DNA from: UBA5078 sp041175045
GTDB taxonomy: Bacteria > Pseudomonadota > Gammaproteobacteria > Pseudomonadales > Pseudohongiellaceae
Assembly (NCBI GenBank): GCA_041175045.1
Contig: JBEDFR010000086.1
Coordinates: 1-19,788 of the forward strand
Direction: 5' to 3'
Length of the DNA stretch: 19,788 nt
The notes under the pieces were generated by a model. It saw only the letters and a program-made list of their open reading frames with translations, did no database searches and had not been told where the DNA came from. The number at the start of each line of letters is the position of its first letter. Positions within the stretch are counted from its first letter, which is position 1. The position numbers and the translations under genes were made by a program. Below are positions 1 through 8,651 of this stretch, piece after piece.

Positions 1-51
1 CTCCTGCTAGTCTGAACCCTGACAAAAACGCCGCACTTGCCGAGCTTGCCC

Positions 52-1200
52 ATGATTGCCATCGCCCGTCCCGTCGCCCGTCGCCCCCTCAGCCGCCTGC
101 TGCTCGGCCTGGGCGTACTCGCCTGCCTGAGCACCGCCGCTGCCGGCGAACCCACGATTCTGGAACAGCGCTACCCCGCAGTGCAGCAACTGCTGCTGGC
201 CCACGACGCGCTGCAGGCCCGTGCCTACGAGGAAGTGGTGCTGACCAATGAGTCGCCGGCCGCCGCCGTGGGTCAGCGCAGACTGTTGGACAAGCTGACC
301 GAACTGGAAGAAGCCCAGAGTTCGCATTACCACAGCGCCGGCAACCACCTCTCCCTGCTCGGCCCGCACCGCGCCTTCGAAAGTCGCGTGACGCCCGGGC
401 TGCTCGGCGTGGTCTACGAAGAGCACAGCGCCGCCCAGGTGCGCCCGCTGCTGGCGCAGATCGGCGTGCTGCCCCCCGTGGCCCTGCAGACCCTGCAGCG
501 TGGTCGCGAATTCGTGGAGACACTGATCGAGATTCACCTGAACACGCAGTTCGAAGACAAGCAGGCCGCCGTGGCCGCCGCCGTGCAGGACTACCTCAGT
601 GACGACGCCCACTCCGTGCCCGCGCGACCGAAGTCCGACGATCTGCTGTCCGAGCACGCCTACGCCTATTCCTATGCCGCCGGGTTCCCGCAGTTCGCCG
701 GCCTGACCTGGGCCAGTCAGTGGCTGAAGATCGCGTTGCTGGAGATCGTGCTGACCGCCCCGGATGACGACGCGCTGGACGCCGATGTGGAACGCCTGGT
801 CGGCCTCTACCACGAGAAGCTGATCCGTCAGCACAGCGGCTTCGTGCAGCTGCCGGCCGACATTCCCACCAGCCCGGTGATCGCGCCCGCGTTCTATGCC
901 GTCTACAAGGACGCCGCCTACATCCTCGACAACCTCGAGGCGCTGAAAGTGGTGATCGGCGATGTGCTGGCCTATCCCGGCCTCGACAAGCGCGAGCAGG
1001 AGATCGAGAAGGTGGTGGCCGCCTACACCGACAAGGAGGCCAACCTGGCCCCCGATGAAATGAAGTACCTGCTGTTCGTGCTGCGCGGCGGCATCTACAA
1101 CGCCGGCGGCCCGGCCCGTGGCGGCCTGACCTGGCCCGACCGCAACTGGTCGCGCGCCCAGTCCGAGAATCCCCACGTCAGCATCAGCCGCAATCAGTAG
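52..1200 (+). CDS. exported protein of unknown function
   Basis: I do not recognise this family. The predicted product is 382 residues. The N-terminus has several arginines (about residues 6-15), then a hydrophobic run (LLLGLGVLAC) and a small-residue stretch ending in AAAG, which reads as a signal peptide cleaved near residue 31. A VLAC stretch is a poor lipobox match, so a lipoprotein is possible but less likely. The mature part looks helical and acidic, with no transmembrane segment and no obvious catalytic motif. ATG 52 is preferred over an in-frame TTG at 37, because the TTG adds only five residues; neither has a good Shine-Dalgarno. The stop overlaps the ribosome binding site of the next gene, so the two are almost certainly co-transcribed and probably translationally coupled. 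By context it may be a periplasmic partner of the redoxin/cytochrome fusion that follows; this is inference. Confidence 0.8.
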   Translation: MIAIARPVARRPLSRLLLGLGVLACLSTAAAGEPTILEQRYPAVQQLLLAHDALQARAYEEVVLTNESPAAAVGQRRLLDKLTELEEAQSSHYHSAGNHLSLLGPHRAFESRVTPGLLGVVYEEHSAAQVRPLLAQIGVLPPVALQTLQRGREFVETLIEIHLNTQFEDKQAAVAAAVQDYLSDDAHSVPARPKSDDLLSEHAYAYSYAAGFPQFAGLTWASQWLKIALLEIVLTAPDDDALDADVERLVGLYHEKLIRQHSGFVQLPADIPTSPVIAPAFYAVYKDAAYILDNLEALKVVIGDVLAYPGLDKREQEIEKVVAAYTDKEANLAPDEMKYLLFVLRGGIYNAGGPARGGLTWPDRNWSRAQSENPHVSISRNQ

Positions 1201-1210
1201 GAGCACGGCC

Positions 1211-2896
1211 ATGAGCCGCAGTTTTCTGAATACGCTCTGCTGCATTCTGAGTGGTTTTGGCATGGCACTGAGCAGCCTGCCGACCCTCGCCGCGCCCGAG
1301 CGCGTGGGCGACTTCGCGCTGCTGGACGAAGAGGGTGTGTTCCACCAGCTCAGCCGCTACCAGCACCGCGACGCGGTGGTGATGCTCGCCTATGACCACA
1401 CCTGCGCCGCTGCGCAGGATGCCGCCGCGAGCATGGCCAGTCTGCGCGCCGAGTTCGGCGACGACGTCGAATTTCTGGCCCTCGACCTCAACGCCATGGA
1501 ACGTGCCAGTGCGCACAGTCAGAAGCTGGGCCTGCCCCTGCTGGCCGACGAACTGAAGCTGGTAGCCGAGACTCTGCAGATCCGCCAGGCCGGCGAAGTG
1601 CTGGTGTTCAATCCGCAGCGGCTGCAGCTGGTTTACCGTGGCGGCGCCGGCAGCAACCTGCAGGCCAGCCTCGCCGCCGTGCGCGAGGGCACCACCGGCG
1701 ACACCGCCACCGCGCCGGTGGCAGGCTGCGCGATTGCCTATGACAGCGCCACGGCGAGCGTGCCGGACTATTCCACCGACGTGGCGCCTATCATCGTGGA
1801 GCACTGCGCCATCTGCCACCGCGAAGATGGCGCCGGCCCGTTCCCGTTCACCGACTACTACTCGCTGGTGGGCTGGTCGGCGATGGTCAAGGAAGTGATC
1901 ATGAACAAGCGCATGCCGCCGATGCAGGTGGACCCGGTGCATGGCGACACGCCCAATGCGCTGGCGCTGGCGCCCGAGAAGCGCGCGAAAATCCTGCACT
2001 GGATGCAGGCCGGCGCGCCGCGCGGCGAAGGCGCAGTAGACCCGCTCGAGCAGATTCCCACGCAGAAGCGCTTCGACTGGCAACTGGGCGAACCCGACTT
2101 CGTGCTCACCACGCCCACCCATGTGATTCCCGCCGTCGGCATTCTGGATTACAGGTACACCGAGGCTACGCTGCCCTTCACCGAGGACCGCTGGGTGCGC
2201 GCCTTTCAGGTGGGCCCGGGCGAGGAACGCGTGATCCACAATCTCGCGGCCTTCATCGTGCCCGCCGGCAGCGACTTCTGGGGCGAGGAGCGCGACGCGC
2301 TGACCTCCGAGCGCCGCTTCCTGGGCAGTTTCGTGCCGGGCGAGAACCCCGCCACCGTGTTCCCGGACGACGCCGGCGTGCTGATCCCCGCCGGCCACAA
2401 GCTGGCCATGATGTTCCATTACTACAGCCACGGCCGCGTGCTGGAAGACACCACCACCATCGGCCTGTACTTCCATGAGCAAACGCCGGCGCGCGAGATC
2501 GTGACGCGCCCCGTGTCGGCCAGCTTCACGCTGCAGCCCACGGCCGACGAACAGCCGCTGGCGGCCAGCTACACCTTCGCGGAAAACGCCACGCTGCTGG
2601 CCGTGCGCCCGCGCATGAACCAGCGCGGCAAGTACATGAAGTTCGAGCTGCAGACAGCGGGTGGGAAGGCGCAGACGCTGCTCAGTGTGCCGGCCTACAA
2701 CTATGGCTGGCAGCCGCTGTACTGGCTGAACACGCCGCTGAATGTGACGCCTGGCACCGTGGTGAATGTCTCGGGCGCCTTCGACAACTCGCTCTCCAAC
2801 CCCTTCAACCCCAACCCGCGTGAAACGGTGGCCTGGGGCTTCGGGCCGGGGCAGGAGCTGTTCACCGGGTATCTGACGTATGCGGTGGAGCGTTAG
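1211..2896 (+). CDS. exported redoxin / cytochrome c / copper-monooxygenase-like fusion
   Basis: The product is 561 residues, with a signal peptide of about 28 residues (hydrophobic core, then PTLAA). Residues about 30-160 resemble an AhpC/TlpA-type thioredoxin fold. It has Cys65 in YDHTC but no CxxC and no nearby resolving cysteine. CAICH at 199-203 is a c-type haem attachment site inside a segment (DVAPIIVEHCAICH, then RMPPMQ) typical of proteins linked to ascorbate-dependent type II copper monooxygenases. The C-terminal half follows that family's two beta domains: VIHN (343-344), MFHYYSHG (His403), the RGK motif at 472-474 and an FDNS-NP stretch near the end. The paired histidines expected at these sites are largely replaced (HN, RMN, and Leu550 for the axial Met). 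AGGAG at 1199-1203, seven bases before ATG 1211, fixes the start. Activity is uncertain; a periplasmic redox or electron-transfer role is inferred. Confidence 0.85.
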   Translation: MSRSFLNTLCCILSGFGMALSSLPTLAAPERVGDFALLDEEGVFHQLSRYQHRDAVVMLAYDHTCAAAQDAAASMASLRAEFGDDVEFLALDLNAMERASAHSQKLGLPLLADELKLVAETLQIRQAGEVLVFNPQRLQLVYRGGAGSNLQASLAAVREGTTGDTATAPVAGCAIAYDSATASVPDYSTDVAPIIVEHCAICHREDGAGPFPFTDYYSLVGWSAMVKEVIMNKRMPPMQVDPVHGDTPNALALAPEKRAKILHWMQAGAPRGEGAVDPLEQIPTQKRFDWQLGEPDFVLTTPTHVIPAVGILDYRYTEATLPFTEDRWVRAFQVGPGEERVIHNLAAFIVPAGSDFWGEERDALTSERRFLGSFVPGENPATVFPDDAGVLIPAGHKLAMMFHYYSHGRVLEDTTTIGLYFHEQTPAREIVTRPVSASFTLQPTADEQPLAASYTFAENATLLAVRPRMNQRGKYMKFELQTAGGKAQTLLSVPAYNYGWQPLYWLNTPLNVTPGTVVNVSGAFDNSLSNPFNPNPRETVAWGFGPGQELFTGYLTYAVER

Positions 2897-2977
2897 TGCT
2901 TCCTGCCCTGCGTGAGTGACTCCCCGGCCGACAGGCCCTCACGAGACCGGTCTTTCGCGGGCGCCGCCGTGGCGTGA

Positions 2978-5236
2978 TCAGGCCTGCGCGCTGACCTCGA
3001 CACGATCGACATTCTGAAAGCCACGGGGCAGCTTGTTGCCCCGCCTGCCGCGCTCGCCCCGGTAGTGCTCCAGGTCGGACGGCTTCATGCTCAAGTGGCG
3101 CCGACCGGCGTGTACCAGCAGGGTGTCGCGCGGGCCGAGCACGCACAGAGCCACGACGTATTCCTGCCGCTCGCTGGCGCGGGCCGCGGGAATGCTGATG
3201 AGCTTGTTGCCCTTGCCACGCGGCAGCTGGGGCAGCTCGGCCATGGCGAACATGAGCATGCGCGCTTCATTGGTGATGGCCACCACCAGATCCTGCGTGT
3301 AATCGCCCACCAGCAGCGGCGGCAGCACACGGGCGCCAGACGGCAGCTTGAGCACGCTCTTGCCCGACTTGTTCTTGCTCTGCAGGTCTTCCACCAGCGC
3401 CACGAAGCCATAGCCCGCATCGCTGGCCAGCAGCACGCGCTGGGCATCCTCCGCCATCAGCACCCCTTCGAAAGTGGCGCCGGATTCCGGCGTGAGCCGC
3501 CCCGTCAACGGCTCGCCCTGACCGCGTGCCGAGGGCAAGCTATGGGAGGGCAGCGAATAGGTGCGCCCCGTGGAATCGATGAAAATCGCGTTCTGATTGC
3601 TGCGCCCCTTGGCAGCGAACTTGAACTCGTCGCCGGCCTTGTACTGCAGGCTCGCGGGGTCAACGTCGTGGCCCTTGGCCGCCCGCGCCCAGCCCCGCGC
3701 CGACAGCACCACGGTGACAGGCTCGGTGGACATCAGTTCCGTCTCGCTGAAGGCACTGGCCTCGGGCCGCGCCACGATGGGTGAGCAGCGGGCATCGCCG
3801 AAGTCCTCGGCATCCTGCGTGATCTCCTTGCGGATCAAGGTCTTCAGGCGTGCCGCCGAACCCAGCGTCTGTTGCAGGCGCTCGCGCTCGGCATCCAGTT
3901 CTTCCTGCTCGGCGCGGATCTTCACTTCTTCGAGTTTCGCCAGATGACGCAACTTCAGTTCCAGAATCGCTTCGGCCTGCACGTCGGACAGGCCGAAGCG
4001 CGCCATCAGCCCCGGCCGGGGCTTGTCTTCGGTGCGGGTGATGGGGATGACCTCGTCGATGCTCAGGAAGGCGGTCAACAGGCCCTGCAGGATGTGCAGG
4101 CGCTGCAGGAGGCGGTCGAGCCGGTTCTGCAGGCGGCGGCGCACCGTCTGGGTGCGGAATTCCAGCCATTCGCTCAGCAGGCTGCGCAGATCCTTCACCT
4201 GCGGCCGCCCGTTGCTGCCGATCATGTTGAAGTTGACGCGGTAGGTGCGTTCCAGATCGGTGGTGGCGAACAGGTGCAGCATCAGGGCGTCGGCATCGAT
4301 ACGGTTGGAGCGCGGCACGATGACGATGCGCGTGGGATTCTCGTGATCCGACTCATCGCGCAGGTCTACCACCATGGGCAGTTTCTTCTTCTGCATCTGG
4401 GCGGCGATCTGTTCCAGCACCTTGGCGCCGGACACCTGCCAGGGCAGCGCGGTGATGACGATGTCGCCACTCTCCACCTGATATACCGCACGCGCCTTGA
4501 TGGAACCGCGCCCGGTGTCATACAAGGCCTGGATCTCGGCGGCCGGGCTGATGATCTCGGCCGCCGTGGGAAAGTCCGGTCCCTTGATGTGGGTCAGCAG
4601 CTCGGCCACGCTGGCAGAGGGCGACTCCAGCAGATGGATGCAGGCAGCAGCGACTTCGCGCAGATTGTGCGGCGGAATATCGGTGGCCATGCCCACGGCG
4701 ATGCCGCTGCCGCCATTGAGCAGCACATTGGGCAGGCGCGCCGGCAGAATCTGCGGCTCTTCCAGCGTGCCGTCGAAATTCAGCTTCCAGTCCACCGTGC
4801 CCTGCTCCAGTTCGGACAGCAGCAGGTCGGCGTACTTGCGCAGACGCGACTCGGTGTAACGCATCGCGGCGAAGGACTTGGGATCATCCGGCGAGCCCCA
4901 GTTGCCCTGCCCGTCCACCAGCGGATAGCGATAGCTGAAGGGCTGGGCCATCAGCACCATTGCTTCGTAGCAGGCCGAGTCGCCGTGTGGATGAAACTTG
5001 CCGATCACATCCCCGATGGTGCGCGCCGACTTCTTGAACTTGGCAGTGGAGCGCAGCCCGAGTTCCGACATGGCATAGACGATGCGCCGCTGCACGGGCT
5101 TGAGGCCGTCGCCGATATGCGGCAGGGCGCGGTCGTTGATGACATACATCGAATAATTCAGGTAGGCCTGCTGCGTGTAGCTGGCCAGGGGAATCTGTTC
5201 GACGCCGTCTTCGCTTACTGTGATGTTCTGAGTCAT
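2978..5236 (-). CDS. parC: DNA topoisomerase IV subunit A (ParC)
   Basis: This is the DNA-breaking and rejoining subunit of topoisomerase IV, which decatenates daughter chromosomes together with ParE. The product is 752 residues, the same as E. coli ParC. The N-terminal winged-helix domain carries the catalytic tyrosine in AAMRYTESRL (Tyr127, with Arg126). The quinolone-determining segment HPHGDSACYEA keeps Ser87 and Glu91, the positions equal to E. coli Ser80 and Glu84, so no classic resistance substitution is visible. A gyrase-A-like beta-pinwheel occupies the C-terminal third, and the gyrase GyrA-box is not evident. It begins 38 bp after parE ends and should be made from the same transcript. 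No strong Shine-Dalgarno precedes ATG 5236, so coupling to parE translation is plausible. It ends tail to tail with the redoxin fusion gene, and the 81 bp between them has no convincing terminator. Confidence 0.98.
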   Translation of the reverse strand: MTQNITVSEDGVEQIPLASYTQQAYLNYSMYVINDRALPHIGDGLKPVQRRIVYAMSELGLRSTAKFKKSARTIGDVIGKFHPHGDSACYEAMVLMAQPFSYRYPLVDGQGNWGSPDDPKSFAAMRYTESRLRKYADLLLSELEQGTVDWKLNFDGTLEEPQILPARLPNVLLNGGSGIAVGMATDIPPHNLREVAAACIHLLESPSASVAELLTHIKGPDFPTAAEIISPAAEIQALYDTGRGSIKARAVYQVESGDIVITALPWQVSGAKVLEQIAAQMQKKKLPMVVDLRDESDHENPTRIVIVPRSNRIDADALMLHLFATTDLERTYRVNFNMIGSNGRPQVKDLRSLLSEWLEFRTQTVRRRLQNRLDRLLQRLHILQGLLTAFLSIDEVIPITRTEDKPRPGLMARFGLSDVQAEAILELKLRHLAKLEEVKIRAEQEELDAERERLQQTLGSAARLKTLIRKEITQDAEDFGDARCSPIVARPEASAFSETELMSTEPVTVVLSARGWARAAKGHDVDPASLQYKAGDEFKFAAKGRSNQNAIFIDSTGRTYSLPSHSLPSARGQGEPLTGRLTPESGATFEGVLMAEDAQRVLLASDAGYGFVALVEDLQSKNKSGKSVLKLPSGARVLPPLLVGDYTQDLVVAITNEARMLMFAMAELPQLPRGKGNKLISIPAARASERQEYVVALCVLGPRDTLLVHAGRRHLSMKPSDLEHYRGERGRRGNKLPRGFQNVDRVEVSAQA

Positions 5237-5274
5237 GGTGCCAGGTCTGCTTCAGTCAAATTGTCGTGGGCTTG

Positions 5275-7188
5275 CTACTCGGCGATATCCGCCAGATTGC
5301 CGCTCTCTTCCAGCCATTCCTTGCGGTCGGGCGCGCGCTTCTTCGCCAGCAGCATGTCGAGCACCTCGTCGGCGCTCTGTTGCGGCTGGGCATCATCGAG
5401 GGTGAGCTGCACCAGGCGCCGGGTGTCCCGGTTCATCGTTGTCTCGCGCAGCTGCAGCGGGTTCATCTCGCCCAGGCCCTTGAAGCGCTGCACGTTCGGC
5501 TTGCCGGTTTTCCTTTCCGCAACCAGACGATCCAGAATGCCGTTCTTCTCCTGCTCGTCCAGCGCGTAGTAGACCTCCTTGCCGATGTCGATGCGGTACA
5601 GCGGCGGCATCGCCACATACACGTGGCCGGCGCGCACCACCGGGCGGAAGTGCTTCACGAACAGCGCGCACAGCAGTGTGGCGATGTGCAGGCCGTCGGA
5701 GTCGGCGTCGGCGAGGATGCAGATCTTGCCGTAGCGCAGCCCTTCGAGATTCTCCGAGCCCGGGTCCACGCCCAGGGCCACGGCGATGTCGTGCACTTCC
5801 TGCGAGGCGAGGATCTCGCTGGAGTCCACCTCCCAGGTGTTCAGGATCTTGCCGCGCAGCGGCATGATGGCCTGGGTCTCGCGGTCGCGCGCCTGCTTGG
5901 CGGAACCGCCGGCCGAATCGCCTTCCACCAGGAACAGCTCACCGGCCATGACATCCTGCGTGGAACAGTCGGCGAGTTTGCCCGGCAGTGCGGGACCGGT
6001 GGTCACCTTCTTGCGCTCGACCTTCTTGCTGGCCTTGAGGCGACTCTGCGCATTGCCGATGCAGAAGGCGGCCAGTTGCTCGGCCTCGGCGGTATGCTGG
6101 TTCAGCCACAGGCTGAAGGAATCCTTCACCACGCCGGCGATGAACACGGCGCTCTGCCGCGAGGAGAGGCGCTCTTTCGTCTGCCCCGAGAACTGCGGCT
6201 CCTGCATCTTCGCCGAGAGCACGTGGGCACAGCGATCCCACACGTCTTCCGGCGCCAGCTTGATGCCGCGCGGCAACAGATTGCGGAACTCGCAGAATTC
6301 GCGCAGCGCATCCAGCAGGCCGGTGCGCAGGCCGTTCACATGCGTGCCACCCTGGGCCGTCGGGATCAGGTTCACATAGCTTTCCGCGGTGACCTCGCCG
6401 CCCTCTGGCAACCACTGCACGGCCCACTCCACCGCTTCGTCATTGCCCTGCATGGAGCCCGTGAAGGGCTGCTCGGGCAGTACGGGCCAGCCCTGAGTGG
6501 ACTGGGTGAGGTAATCGGTGAGCCCGTCCTCGAAATACCATTCTTCGCTCTGACTCTTGTCGCCCTCGGCGGTGTTGTCGACGAAGCTCACGCGCAGGCC
6601 CGAGCACAGCACGGCCTTGGCACGCAGCACGTGCTTCAAGCGTGCGATGTTGACCTTCGCGGAGTCGAAATATTTCTCGTCGGGAATGAAGCGCACCGTG
6701 GTGCCCGTCATGCGCTTGGGTGCGGTGCCGATGGGCGTGAGCTCCGAGGCTTTCTCGCCATCACGGAATTTCATCTGATAGAGCGTGCCGTCGCGGCGCA
6801 CCAGCACTTCGAGATGACGCGACAACGCGTTCACCACCGACACGCCGACACCGTGCAGACCGCCGGAGTATTGGTAATTCTTGTTCGAGAATTTGCCGCC
6901 CGCATGCAGACGCGTGAGGATCAGTTCCACGCCGCTGACTTTCTCTTCCGGGTGCATGTCCACCGGCATGCCGCGTCCGTCGTCCGTCACTTCGATGAAG
7001 CCATCGCGCTGCATCACCACGCTGATGTGCTTCGCATGCCCGGCCAGCGCTTCGTCGACGCTGTTGTCGATGACTTCCTGCACAAGATGATTGGGACGGC
7101 TGGTGTCGGTGTACATGCCCGGGCGCTTGCGGACCGGGTCGAGGCCGGTCAGCACTTCGATGGCATCGGCGTTGTAACTGGTGGTCAT
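5275..7188 (-). CDS. parE: DNA topoisomerase IV subunit B (ParE)
   Basis: This is the ATPase subunit of topoisomerase IV, a cytoplasmic partner of ParC. The product is 637 residues, close to the roughly 630 of E. coli ParE. The GHKL ATPase region shows QEVIDNSVDEAL (Glu38, Asn42), DDGRGMPV (69-76) and the glycine-rich lid GGLHGVGVSV (109-118); a QTK loop lysine lies at 336-338. The TOPRIM metal-binding region shows EGDSAGG (422-428) and DADSDG (494-499). It lacks the extra insertion of Gram-negative GyrB, which with the adjacent parC supports ParE over GyrB. The start at 7188 is supported by the family-typical opening (SYNADAIEVLTGLDPVRKRPGMY), although the ribosome binding site is weak. It lies 57 bp after yqiA, the E. 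coli arrangement. Confidence 0.98.
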   Translation of the reverse strand: MTTSYNADAIEVLTGLDPVRKRPGMYTDTSRPNHLVQEVIDNSVDEALAGHAKHISVVMQRDGFIEVTDDGRGMPVDMHPEEKVSGVELILTRLHAGGKFSNKNYQYSGGLHGVGVSVVNALSRHLEVLVRRDGTLYQMKFRDGEKASELTPIGTAPKRMTGTTVRFIPDEKYFDSAKVNIARLKHVLRAKAVLCSGLRVSFVDNTAEGDKSQSEEWYFEDGLTDYLTQSTQGWPVLPEQPFTGSMQGNDEAVEWAVQWLPEGGEVTAESYVNLIPTAQGGTHVNGLRTGLLDALREFCEFRNLLPRGIKLAPEDVWDRCAHVLSAKMQEPQFSGQTKERLSSRQSAVFIAGVVKDSFSLWLNQHTAEAEQLAAFCIGNAQSRLKASKKVERKKVTTGPALPGKLADCSTQDVMAGELFLVEGDSAGGSAKQARDRETQAIMPLRGKILNTWEVDSSEILASQEVHDIAVALGVDPGSENLEGLRYGKICILADADSDGLHIATLLCALFVKHFRPVVRAGHVYVAMPPLYRIDIGKEVYYALDEQEKNGILDRLVAERKTGKPNVQRFKGLGEMNPLQLRETTMNRDTRRLVQLTLDDAQPQQSADEVLDMLLAKKRAPDRKEWLEESGNLADIAE

Positions 7189-7245
7189 TGCATGTGGACT
7201 CTGGGTGATTCGCTCGAAGAGGTGACGGTGGTCCGCCTGCGGGCG

Positions 7246-7830
7246 TCAGCGTTGGGACAGAAACCGGATGATGTCGGGCAGCATGGCGTCGTAATTCACG
7301 AAACCGTGGTTGCCGCCGGGCTGGATTATACTCACTGAGGACTTGTACTTGTCTACCGCGTGCCGGTAGTCCAGGGTCTCGTCGCCCGTCTGCACCAGCA
7401 GCAGCAGATTCTGCGGCCGCGTCAGTTCCTGCACCTCGAATGCGCGCAACTGCGCCACATGTTCCTGCGTGATGTGATAGCGCCGGCCGGAATAGAAATT
7501 GTGATTGAGGCCCAGATGCGACTGCCACAGTTCGGCCGGGCGCACCGCGGGGTTGACCAGGGCCGCGCGCAAGCCGAAGCGCTCGGCGAGCCAGGTCGCA
7601 TAGTAACCACCGAGAGAACTGCCGATGAGTGCCACGGGCTGCGGGCGATTCGCGATGATCTCGCACAAGTCTGCCATGGCCCTGGCCGGTTCGTGGGAAA
7701 GCTCGGGCACGGCAATGGCATCGCCACGCCCTTGACGCACGAACCAGTCGACGGTCTGTCGCGCCTTGAGCGACAGCGGAGAGCTGTTGAAGCCGTGGAT
7801 ATAGACAAGAAAAAGGTCAGCGCCCGGCAT
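7246..7830 (-). CDS. yqiA: YqiA-type alpha/beta-hydrolase esterase
   Basis: This is a small cytoplasmic carboxylesterase of the YqiA family; the natural substrate is not established. The product is 194 residues against 193 in E. coli. The family opening LVYIHGFNSSPLSLKA is present. The alpha/beta-hydrolase triad is visible: Ser72 in the elbow GSSLGG, Asp150 in QTGDETLDYR and His175 in GGNHGF. The frame stays open far upstream into cpdA, but the family's conserved N-terminus begins here, so ATG 7830 is chosen. That ATG shares one base with the cpdA stop (TGATG), a classic translational-coupling junction. It is followed by parE, as in E. coli. Confidence 0.95.
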   Translation of the reverse strand: MPGADLFLVYIHGFNSSPLSLKARQTVDWFVRQGRGDAIAVPELSHEPARAMADLCEIIANRPQPVALIGSSLGGYYATWLAERFGLRAALVNPAVRPAELWQSHLGLNHNFYSGRRYHITQEHVAQLRAFEVQELTRPQNLLLLVQTGDETLDYRHAVDKYKSSVSIIQPGGNHGFVNYDAMLPDIIRFLSQR

Positions 7831-8648
7831 CAGTAACCCGTGGAGGTATGGTCGACTTCGAAGGCGTGGCCCGTCACGCGGATCACCTGCGTGTCGATGC
7901 GGCCGTCGGGCTGCAGCAACAGCGTGCGGTAAGCAGGGTTGACCTCGTCCAGCGTGAAATCCTGCACGCGGGGCTTGAACTGGATGCAGGTGGAGGGCGT
8001 GCACAGAAAACGCACGCCCTGCCGCTCGAAGTCGAGCTCCTGGTGGATATGGCCGTAGAGCACGGCGCGCACGCAGGCATGACGTTCGATGATGGCAAGG
8101 AACTCGTGCTGATTCTGCAGCCCGATGCCGGACATCCAGGCCGCAGTGCCGTCGACGGGATTGTGATGCAGACACACCAGCACATGCTCCACCTGGGGAT
8201 GCTGCTGCACCGCACGCAGAGTGCGCTCCAGATGCTGCAGTTCGCGCTCCTGCAGATAGCCGTGCACCTGACCGGCCACGCTGGAGTCGAGCAGCACGAT
8301 CTGCCATTTGCCAACGGTGACGAGATTGGTGAAGGCATGCTCGAAAGGTGCCAGCGTCTCCATGAGCTGACGGCGGTCGTGATTGCCGGGAACCCAGTAG
8401 AAGGGCGCCTTGAGCGGCTGCATGGCCTGGGCGAAACGCAGATAGGCTTCGCGCGAGGCGTCCTGGGCGATGTCGCCAGTGCCGAGCACGACATCGATGT
8501 CGCGCTCGTTCTGGATCACCAGTTCCATCACTTTCTCGAAACTGTCCTGGGTGTTCAGCTTCAGCAGCGCAGCGTGCGGATCACGAAACAGATGCGTGTC
8601 CGTGAGCTGTACCACTCTGACTGAAAGTTCCTTGTCACTTTCGACCAT
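7830..8648 (-). CDS. cpdA: 3',5'-cyclic-AMP phosphodiesterase CpdA
   Basis: CpdA hydrolyses cAMP to AMP and so tempers cAMP-CRP signalling in the cytoplasm. The product is 272 residues, about the E. coli length. The calcineurin-like metallophosphoesterase motifs occur in order: Asp17 and His19 in LTDTHL, Asp59 in GTGDIAQD, Asn89-His90-Asp91 in GNHD, His161 in CLHHNP, and His200 and His202 in YGHIH. Together these supply the two-metal site. It starts three bases after the yqiB stop and its own stop overlaps the start of yqiA. The gene order and the CpdA-specific C-terminus (PSTCIQFKP) support CpdA over other phosphoesterases of this class. Confidence 0.96.
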   Translation of the reverse strand: MVESDKELSVRVVQLTDTHLFRDPHAALLKLNTQDSFEKVMELVIQNERDIDVVLGTGDIAQDASREAYLRFAQAMQPLKAPFYWVPGNHDRRQLMETLAPFEHAFTNLVTVGKWQIVLLDSSVAGQVHGYLQERELQHLERTLRAVQQHPQVEHVLVCLHHNPVDGTAAWMSGIGLQNQHEFLAIIERHACVRAVLYGHIHQELDFERQGVRFLCTPSTCIQFKPRVQDFTLDEVNPAYRTLLLQPDGRIDTQVIRVTGHAFEVDHTSTGY

Positions 8649-8651
8649 AAA

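Noticed and set aside
7..2482. Minus-strand open frames of 418 and 432 codons opposite the first two genes
   Set aside because: They are the antisense of proteins with signal peptides and a clear CAICH haem motif. The plus-strand genes have the coupled Shine-Dalgarno and the domain evidence.
2897..2977. Possible bidirectional terminator between the redoxin fusion gene and parC
   Set aside because: The palindrome AGACCGGTCT (2944-2953) and a GTGAG/CTCAC pair are present, but there is no stable stem with a T-run in either direction.
4970..5000. Quinolone-resistance substitution in ParC
   Set aside because: The segment reads HPHGDSACYEA with the susceptible-type serine and glutamate.
3872..7338. 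Long plus-strand open frames of 565 and 690 codons opposite parC and parE
   Set aside because: Both mirror the topoisomerase genes, have no family motif or ribosome binding site, and have the low-complexity look of antisense frames.
7831..8307. N-terminal extension of YqiA to 353 residues
   Set aside because: It overlaps cpdA in another frame. The family start and the TGATG junction at 7830 fit a 194-residue protein.
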